From contig NC_133104.1 in the NCBI RefSeq assembly GCF_022965805.1, positions 23,928,069 to 23,992,068 on the forward strand: 64,000 nt of DNA, in the 5' to 3' direction. This document shows, piece by piece, positions 57,245 through 64,000 of the stretch. The notes under the pieces are model-generated. The model saw only the letters and a program-made list of their open reading frames with translations. It had not been told where the DNA came from and did no database searches. Position numbers and translations under genes: made by a program. The stretch is from Primulina eburnea. Lineage: Eukaryota > Streptophyta > Magnoliopsida > Lamiales > Gesneriaceae. Each line of letters begins with the position of its first letter. Position 1 is the first letter of the stretch.

Positions 57245-58405
57245 TTAGTTAAAACGAAACCTGTTCATCCTCTTCAAATCGGCCCAGCTCTTTTGTCTAT
57301 CTTGGGCTGCTTTGAGTCTTTCCTTGATCATGGCTACTTTTTCAACGGTTAATTGAACAAGCTCTGGTCCGGTAACAACTTTTTCTCCTACTTCGTCCCA
57401 ATATAGAGGCGACCTACACTTTCTACCATACAAAGCTTCATACGGAGCCATCTCGATGCTACTGTGATAGCTGTTGTTATAAGCGAATTCTATTAGGGGT
57501 AATTGCTCCCTCCAATTTCTAGAAGAATCCAGTGCACATGCCCTCAGCATATCCTCGAGGGTTTGAATTGTCCTTTCGGTTTGGCCATCGGTTTGAGGAT
57601 GATAGGCCGTGCTGAGAGTAACTTTGGTCCCCATAGCCTTTGGGAAAATTTTCCAAAATCTTGATACAAATCTTGGATCTCTGTCAGACAGTATACTTTT
57701 CGGTACTCCGTGTAGCTTTACTACGTTGTCCATATACAGGTTAGCGAGGTTATCCAGATTGTAGGTCATCCACACCGGTAAGAAATGTGCCGACTTAGTC
57801 AATCTGTCAATGATTACCCAGATTCCATCATGACCTTGTCTTGATTTTACTAGCCCGACTACAAAGTTCATGGAGATTTTATCCCACTTCCATGTTGGTA
57901 TTTCTAATGGCTGTAAAAGTCCTCCAGGCCGTTGATGCTGTGCCTTGACTTGTTGACAGGTTAGACACTTGGAAACAAAGACAGCCACGTCTTTCTTCGT
58001 TCCATTCCACCCGTAATTATTTTTTAAGTCTCTGTACATTTTAGTACTCCCTGGATGTACCGAAAATCTCGATTTATGTGCCTCAGCCATTACCTCTTCT
58101 CGAATTCCATCGACGTTCGGCACAAACAATCCTCCTTTCATCCAGAGTATCACATTTTCATCAATTTGAAATTCTGGAACTTTTCTTTCTTGAATTTGTT
58201 CCTTAATTTTAAGGATGGAGGTGTCTTGACTTTGCTTCAATTTGATGGCCTCTCGGAGACCTGGTTGTACCGATAATGAAGATAAAATCACCTTCCCAAG
58301 GTTCCTTCGGCTCAACGCATCTGCCACCTTATTTGCCTTACCCGGATGGTAATTGATTGACAAATCATAGTCCTTGAGAAGTTCCATCCACCTTCGTTGC
58401 CTCAT
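57245..58405 (-). pseudogene. Integrase (with RNase H end) of the last element
   Basis: This open frame of 386 residues starts in the RNase H tail (MRQRRWMELLKDYDLSINYH, VADALSRR). The zinc finger has HKSRFSVHPGSTKMYRDLKN and CLTCQQVKAQ. The core begins SMNFVVGLVKSRQGHDGIWV: the family has MDF here, so the first catalytic aspartate is asparagine. The second (ILSDRDPRFVSRFWK) and the glutamate region (TDGQTERTIQTLEDMLRACA) are normal. It follows the family to KSWADLKR and then ends in unrelated MNRFRFN, so the C-terminal domain and any chromodomain are lost. Confidence 0.93.
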
Positions 58406-58925
58406 ATTTTATTCCTTTTGAGTGAAAATATACTTGAGGCTCTGGTGATCAGTAAACACCTCACATTTTACTCCATAAAGGTAGTGTCTCCAGATTTTTA
58501 GCGCAAATACCACTGAGGCTAACTCTAGATCATGCGTGGGGTAATTCTGCTCATAGGGTTTCAATTGCCGTGAGGCAAATAGCAATTACCTGACCCTCTT
58601 GCATAAGCACACACCCTAATCCTCCCTTTGAAGCATCACTGTATATAGTGAAATTCTTACCATCTTCGAGTCTTGTCTTCAGGATCTCAAAACTTCTTTC
58701 ACACGCTTCATTCCAAATAAATTTCGAATTTTTCTGAGTATGTTTGGTGAGTGGGATGGCTATCGAAGAGAATCCTTCCACAAATTTTCTATAGTAGCCA
58801 TCTAAACCCAGAAAACTACTTACTTCAGTCACTGTCTTTGGTTGTGGCCAATCCTTGATTGCTTCCACCTTCTTAGAGTCTACTGACATCCCCAATTCAG
58901 AAATTATATGACCTATGAACGCCAC
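58406..58925 (-). pseudogene. RT end and RNase H of the last element
   Basis: The frame 58925-58551 reads FIGHIISELGMSVDSKKVEA, SSFLGLDGYYRKFVEGFSSI and FTIYSDASKGGLGCVLMQEG. A frameshift near 58555 precedes [20 protein letters not shown] and [11 protein letters not shown], which reach a stop just before the next frame. The catalytic D, E and D of RNase H are readable but split over two frames. Confidence 0.9.
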
Positions 58926-58930
58926 ACTTT

Positions 58931-60238
58931 TTAACCAAAATTCACATTTCTTGAAATTGGCGTATATTTCTTTTCTCGAAGTGTCTGAAAAGTGAGAGGC
59001 AGATGTTCTCTGTGTTCTTCTTCACTTGGTGAGTACACCAGAATGTCATCTATGAATACAACCACAAATTTGTCGAGGTATGATTTGAACACTTGATTCA
59101 TCAGGTCCATGAATGCTGCAGGAGCATTGGTTAGGCCAAAAGGAATTACTGTGAATTCGTAATGTCCATACCCTGCCCTAAAAATGGTTTTAGGGATATC
59201 CTCAGTTTTGACTTTCAGCTGGTGATAGCCAGATATTAGATCGAGTTTTGAGAAAACTTTGGCTCCTTTTAACTGATCAAAAAGATCGTCAATTCTCGGG
59301 AGTTGATACTTATTCTTTATGGTTATCTTGTTTAACTCCCAGTAATCAATACATAGCCTCATGCTTCCGTCCTTTTTCTTTACGAAGAGCATTGGTGCTC
59401 CCCACGAGGATGCACTAGAACGAACCTGCTTCTTATCCAGTAACTCCTGAAGTTGCTCCTTTAATTCCTTTAATTCAACTGGAGCCATTCGGTACGATGC
59501 CTTTGAGATTGGCGCAGCACCAGGGACCAAATTGATTTCAAATTCCACTTCCCTATCGGGTATATCACCTGGTAATTCTTCGGGAAACACATCTCGAAAT
59601 TCTTGAACAATCGGTATATCCTCCATTTTTGGAATTTCCTCTCCCTTGACTTCATTGACCATTGCCAAATAAATCTCTTCTCCTCCTTTTATGGCCTTCC
59701 AGGCTCGTGAGGCAGATAACAGAGATTTTCTTTCTTTGGATTTTCCGTGATATACGACTTCCCCTTTAGCCGGAATTTGATGTCTAATATCTTTCTTTTG
59801 ACAGTCTACTATGGCATGGTTTTTAGCTAACCAGTTCATTCCAAGAATAATGTCAAACTCAACCATATTGAGTTGAATTAATTCCACTTCAAAAGTTTGT
59901 TTGCTGATACACATTTTACAGTTTCGATACACTTTGTGGGTTTCAATTGTTTTGATGGCAGGTGTTGCTACTCTTAATGGTTCACTAAGAATATCGTGCT
60001 CAAGTTTAAGCTTTTTAGCAAATCTTTTAGACACAAATGAATGTGTAGCACCACAATCAAACAAAGCATATGCAGGAATTTTATTGAGTAAGATGGTACC
60101 TGCCACAACTTTGTTGGTGTTATCAGTTTCCTCTTGGGTTATTGCATAAACCCAAGCATTAGCCTTATTTTCATGTTTTTTACTGGACCTCGTCCCTTTG
60201 TCCTTGTTGCTTGGACAATCTTTAATTCTATGACCCAC
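58931..60238 (-). pseudogene. Protease and reverse transcriptase of the last element
   Basis: This open frame of 435 residues begins in the last part of the gag zinc knuckle ([15 protein letters not shown]). The protease reads [20 protein letters not shown] and [20 protein letters not shown]; the usual DSG is DCG. RT has [58 protein letters not shown] and catalytic [10 protein letters not shown]. It runs off into a frameshift ([10 protein letters not shown]) before the AFIGH segment. The start shown is only the first methionine; translation would come from gag. Confidence 0.93.
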
Positions 60239-61155
60239 CTTTCCGAACTTAAAACAAGCGCCTGTATTCCGATAACATTCTCCAACATGCTTCTGTCGAC
60301 ATGTATCGCACCACTTTCTTCGGTGTTGCCTGCACTGTTAAAATTTCCTCTTGGAGGTCTGCCTGAAAGATTCGGCTTCTTAAATTTGGGGCCATTTTGA
60401 GTAGTTTGGTTGACCAAGGTCTCTTATTCCTGTTTACATCTTCACGGCGCTTAATATCTGTTTCCGCGCTAATTGCCGCGCCCATCAAATCAGTAAAATT
60501 GTTTGTTTTGAACACCGCCAAAGCCGATTGAATCCGGCTGCTCAATCCTTTCTTAAAACGATGTATCTTCAAGGTTTCATCATACATAATTGTTGGGACG
60601 TAGGTTCCCAGATCATTAAACCTTGAGGTATATTCCATTACCATCATATCTGGTGTCTGCCTGAAATTTTCAAATTCATTCAACTCTGCAGACGAAATTC
60701 AGCTGGATAGTATTAAAAATCTGCCATGTGATATCTTCCACTTCGGCTAGAGATGGTGATACGGTTTCCCACCATTTTCTTGCTCTGTCCTCAAGAAACG
60801 GTGTTACAACCTCTACTCTTAATTCTTCAGGCACCTCAAATAGGTGTAATTGTGATTCGACATTTTTGAGCCAATTATGACTGACTTCCTGGTCTGGGTT
60901 CCCGTCGAAAGTTGGAAATCGATTTCTTCGGAGGGATTCATAATGGTATTTAATCCCACGCGGTTGTGGTTCTTGAGGTGGTTGAATAGCGTTAGCCAAT
61001 GGGTTTACGAATCCTTGAAACGTCGTTGCTACGATAGTAGTTATTGCCATCATATCTTCTTGACTGAGATTTACTCTCGGAGGTGGTGGTGGTGGGTTTT
61101 CATCTTGGTTGGCGCCACGAGAGTTACGATTGTTTCGGGGTGGTCTGCCTGCCAT
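60239..61155 (-). pseudogene. gag of the last element, three frames
   Basis: It starts MAGRPPRNNRNSRGANQDEN with a proline run. The capsid region has RRNRFPTFDGNPDQEVSHNW, LEDRARKWWETVSPSLAEVE and, after a frameshift near 60680, FENFRQTPDMMVMEYTSRFN and LSSRIQSALAVFKTNNFTDL. Another frame change near 60415 precedes the basic linker ([19 protein letters not shown]) and a [17 protein letters not shown] knuckle. A 3' splice-like TTTATAG lies three bases before the start codon. Confidence 0.92.
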
Positions 61156-61286
61156 TTCCTATAAACATATATTTTATTAATTTATTCACCATAATGTAAA
61201 ATCAAAATATTTTCATTAAATTTTGAAATTCATAGAATCAAAAGTTTCAAAACAAATGATTAAATAATTCTGAATACAACCAATGC

Positions 61287-61862
61287 CTAATCTAGAGTCC
61301 TTTCTCTACTCGTCTGTAACTTCTTCGTCCCCGACTGCTTCATTAATTTCTTCTTCCACATGGTTTCTTCTAGTTGTTCCATGAGTTCTTCCATATTGGC
61401 CATTTCATTCTGTAGATGCTCGATGTAATTCTGCAATTGTGTGTTGTGGTGATCGAGGTTGTTTACTTGATCATGTAGTTCTTGTATTGTTGATTGACTT
61501 ACCTTCTCATCGATTTCTTGCTCCCCGATTCGTTCTTCCAGACGGCGCTGCATTTTGAGGAGACTATTATCTCGGATTTCGAGCATAAAAATCCTATCTT
61601 GCGCTTTCTTCAACTCTTTCTTGGTGATCTCGTGCTGACGCTCTGACTCTAGATGATAAGCAGCGTATTGTCTAACGTCTTCGCGTAGTTTCTTCTCTTC
61701 CACTCTGGTCTCACAAAGATCCTCCATCGTACATACGTTATTCTCATCCAATTGGTGGTTATCTCTCTCAAGTTTATCATTTTCTTCTTTCAGTGTTTTA
61801 ATTTCTGACTCCTTTTCCTGAAGTTGTTTCTGAAGTTCATTTATAATCCTTTGAAAGTCCAT
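61287..61862 (-). CDS. ORF B: coiled-coil protein upstream of gag
   Basis: The frame encodes 191 residues and is intact. Nearly the whole length (about 4-175) is charged and heptad-like: MDFQRIINELQKQLQEKESE, IKTLKEENDKLERDNHQL, REDVRQYAAYHLESERQHEI, LQNYIEHLQNEMANMEELME. The C-terminus is basic (KKKLMKQSGTKKLQTSRER). No enzyme motif, signal peptide or membrane segment is seen. It lies between ORF A and gag in the same direction, inside the retrotransposon. TTTTTTTTTATCCTATAG nine bases before the ATG is a strong 3' splice-site sequence. A role in particle assembly or RNA transport is only a guess. Confidence 0.8.
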   Translation of the reverse strand: MDFQRIINELQKQLQEKESEIKTLKEENDKLERDNHQLDENNVCTMEDLCETRVEEKKLREDVRQYAAYHLESERQHEITKKELKKAQDRIFMLEIRDNSLLKMQRRLEERIGEQEIDEKVSQSTIQELHDQVNNLDHHNTQLQNYIEHLQNEMANMEELMEQLEETMWKKKLMKQSGTKKLQTSRERTLD

Positions 61863-61890
61863 GTTGGTTTCCTATAGGATAAAAAAAAAC
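61861..61890 (-). promoter_or_regulatory. Predicted 3' splice site before ORF B
   Basis: On the minus strand a T-rich run leads to CCTATAG, then GAAACCAAC and the ATG. The other two ORFs have the same arrangement (CCTAG-GAA-ATGG at ORF A, TTATAG-GAA-ATGG at gag). Confidence 0.55.
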
Positions 61891-62020
61891 ATTTTTATAA
61901 ATAAGATACTCATGAATTTTTAAATATGCAATAATAGAAAGTTTCAAAATAATTGGGTACACATAATATGTTCTCAGTCACAAGTTTACTACAATCCAGA
62001 TACTTTATTATAATGCTAAT

Positions 62021-62524
62021 CTAATCGAACATCTCTCGGTCGTCGCTGTCACTGGCGCTGTCGTCTCCGGCCACCTCCATCGGTGCTACCTCCTCTTCCT
62101 CCATGTTCTCTATCATCAAATATAGGTAGTTGTTCTGCTCTTGAAGCCTCTCCATGGTGCCGTGAAGCTTGGAAATATACCTTTCTTGTTTGGTGTTCAG
62201 CTTTTCCTGACGCTGACGAGCCCTAGTAGCACGTCCTCTTTCTGTTTCTACTATCTCTAGCAATTCTCTGTTCAACGAAGCCAGACGCGCAATGCGAGCT
62301 GAGTCAGTGGGTATCTGAAGGATTTGGCTCTCAGCCAAGTCCAGATGATGAGCAAGTCGATGTACGTCAGTCTCGAGTATATTCTTGATCTCGCTAAGCT
62401 CCTGTTTTTCCAGTTTCTCCCTCGCCAGTTGCGCCTTCAGAGTCGCAATAACTCTAGCTTGATTATCTATGGTAAGCTGACGCATACGAAGAGAAGCCTG
62501 AGCGCGAGTACGTGGAGTAGCCAT
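62021..62524 (-). CDS. ORF A: coiled-coil protein, first ORF after the 5' LTR
   Basis: The frame encodes 167 residues and is intact. The N-terminus is basic (MATPRTRAQASLRMRQLTID). Residues about 18-140 are coiled-coil-like (VIATLKAQLAREKLEKQELS, ILETDVHRLAHHLDLAESQI, ERYISKLHGTMERLQEQNNY). The tail is acidic (ENMEEEEVAPMEVAGDDSAS, DSDDREMFD). A possible faint similarity to ORF B (DVHRLAHHLDLAES against DVRQYAAYHLESER) may mean an old duplication. The ATG lies three bases after a T-rich ATCCTAG splice-acceptor sequence. No known domain is recognised. It is transcribed with the element if the LTR works. Confidence 0.8.
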   Translation of the reverse strand: MATPRTRAQASLRMRQLTIDNQARVIATLKAQLAREKLEKQELSEIKNILETDVHRLAHHLDLAESQILQIPTDSARIARLASLNRELLEIVETERGRATRARQRQEKLNTKQERYISKLHGTMERLQEQNNYLYLMIENMEEEEVAPMEVAGDDSASDSDDREMFD

Positions 62525-62738
62525 TTCCTAGGATAAAAATGGAAGTAAAGCATCAGAATCATATAAAGGACAGGAAGGCAAAAAAATAGAAACAAAGTTG
62601 TCGTGGAAAGTTTTCGATACTAAGGAATTTCGGAACGATTGAAGGGATATATTTTCGAATTTCTCAAGAAAAATTTTCGGAAAGGATGAATGTTGGATTT
62701 AGATAGGATTGCACAAGGTTTTTGCCAAAATTTGACTT

Positions 62739-64000
62739 TCCCCGAGTTCGAAGCGTCGGTGACATCCAGCATTGTTTAACAATTATATTGAAAACAATAA
62801 AGCCTCGTATCAAATCAAACCAGTCTTTTTCATAAATAAAGTATTGTCTTACAATGACAATAAAATACATCAGAGTTTCAAATAGCGGAAACGATAGGAA
62901 AGCAAAATTCTTGAGTTTTGATCTTGATCTTCGATTCACCAACCCCAGAAAGCATCTTGCTCTTCCTCATTCAGTTGCTCCTCGTTTTTATCTGAAATTT
63001 GTAAGGGGTGAGTGTTTTGGGAAACACTCAGCAAGTGGGAGTCGATTGATTCCAAAGATACATATAGAACTTAGTTTTCTTAAAACGTTTCTTTAACAAA
63101 CTTTCAAAACTTAATTTTCTTAACTTATCATGACAGAAGCGAATCGAATAAATGACAGAATTTATCAGATGATTCAGAACAATTCAGAAACAGATCAAAT
63201 CAAACGGACACATCACTGTTACTCATCTCATTTCCATGGTCAAATTGTCCACAATATGTTAGTCCTCTAAGGGGTGAGGCCAGAACATGGTTTTATACCC
63301 ACCAATGGAGGCCAAAACAGAACATGGTTTTATACACACCAATGGGGGCCAGAACAGAATTACAATTCTCGTCCCATTTCAACTTCAATTCGTAACAGTG
63401 CAACAGAATTCGGAAGTAACAGACAGAACTTTTTAGATTTTCAGATTTTATAGTTTTCATTCGGACACAGCGGAATCAAACGAATTTCGAAGCATAGAAG
63501 AGAACACATAATCGATCGAAATTTTAAACAGAACAGATAGCAAATTTCGAAAATGAAGACACACATACATGCATGTTATGATATACATATTCAAGTTTAA
63601 AAATACAAACGAATATATATCAAAAGCCCACTAACAATTTGTAGATTTTTGTACCAAGCTTGCATTCAAAAAAAATCGGGCAGCACTTCGGCGTGACTTT
63701 AGCAAATGTTGTCGTTGATCGGGCAGCACTTCGACGCAGTATTGCAACTCCGGACTGCACGAACTTTTCTTCTTCTCCCTTGCTTGGGTTCGGCCAAATG
63801 CTTGAAGGGTGAGGAGAGGGCCGAAAATTTTGGAGAGTTTTTGAGGGATTTTTGAAGTGCATTCTTGCATGTGACTTTAGGTATAGAAAATTCTTGCCCT
63901 TCCACCTAGCCCGTGGTCGACCACTTGGTGCCCAAGCAACATTAAATATGACCAAGCTCCATATTAAGCACCAAAAGACTTCTCCTGCACCATAAATGTG
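62739..64000 (-). repeat. 5' LTR of the last element, partial
   Basis: It matches 55685 to about 56940 base for base in long blocks, with the 37-bp duplication again at 63284-63350. The last bases (GCGTGACA) present in the 3' LTR are missing here, and no primer-binding site follows. The start lies beyond the window. Confidence 0.88.

Larger units (their letters stand above)
55679..64000 (-). mobile_element. Tekay/Del-like gypsy retrotransposon with two extra coiled-coil ORFs, minus strand, cut by window end
   Basis: Read on the minus strand: 5' LTR (beyond 64000 to about 62739), ORF A (62524-62021), ORF B (61862-61287), gag, protease, RT, RNase H, integrase, then 3' LTR (about 57240-55679). 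The LTRs share long blocks but differ by clear indels and substitutions. Defects are frameshifts in gag and RNase H, a mutated integrase aspartate, loss of the integrase C-terminal end and polypurine tract, loss of the last bases of the 5' LTR with no PBS, and a damaged 5' TATA box. The two extra ORFs are intact. Confidence 0.88.

Noticed and set aside
1..64000. tRNA, rRNA or organellar genes
   Set aside because: Only short tRNA-complementary primer-binding sites were seen. No cloverleaf-length sequence or rRNA segment is recognisable.

Overview
This window is plant nuclear DNA, probably from a eudicot. It is a dense heterochromatin-like block of LTR retrotransposons nested in one another, and I see no intact single-copy host gene. 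The evidence is LTR pairs with TG...CA ends, 5-bp target-site duplications (TSDs), primer-binding sites (PBS) complementary to initiator tRNA-Met or tRNA-Asp, Ty3/gypsy and Ty1/copia domain orders, a ubiquilin (DSK2-type) exon with plant-like splice sites, and a short foldback MITE of a type I associate with Lamiales. That last point is recall and weak.

Layout. 1-3452: LTR of a minus-strand element with a tRNA-Asp PBS, then a diverged minus-strand copia LTR. 3600-9170: a decayed minus-strand Tat-lineage gypsy element with two RNase H domains. 9170-11217: AT-rich DNA without genes. 11218-18822: a plus-strand gypsy element (TSD AATTT) with readable gag but collapsed pol. 19060-20491: a small DNA transposon with about 150-bp terminal inverted repeats that carries one exon of a DSK2 gene. 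20664-21135: a copia LTR stub, cut by a plus-strand Tekay/Del-like gypsy element (21136 to about 39290). That gypsy element is itself interrupted twice, by a complete minus-strand gypsy element in its LTR (22058-30146, TSD CAACC) and by a solo LTR in its pol (34577-36803, TSD TCTTA). 39290-43399: copia debris. 43487-52849: a complete but defective copia element (TSD ACATC). 52855-55678: an RNase H fragment, a MITE and decayed coding remnants. 55679-64000: a minus-strand Tekay/Del-like element with two extra coiled-coil ORFs upstream of gag; its 5' LTR runs off the window.

Three themes stand out. First, three related gypsy LTRs share a promoter layout: an array of short GC-rich palindromes, then CATGC(ATGC) RY-type motifs, then a TATATATA box. 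The palindrome sequence differs between LTRs while its position is kept. Second, several elements have almost identical LTRs yet a dead pol, which implies they moved using enzymes from other copies; in the two gypsy cases gag is the part best preserved. Third, the 55679-64000 element has three ORFs (coiled-coil A, coiled-coil B, gag), each starting 3-9 bases after a good 3' splice-site sequence, so a spliced expression scheme is plausible. All divergence figures are counts by eye, and domain calls are from recognisable motifs, not database searches.
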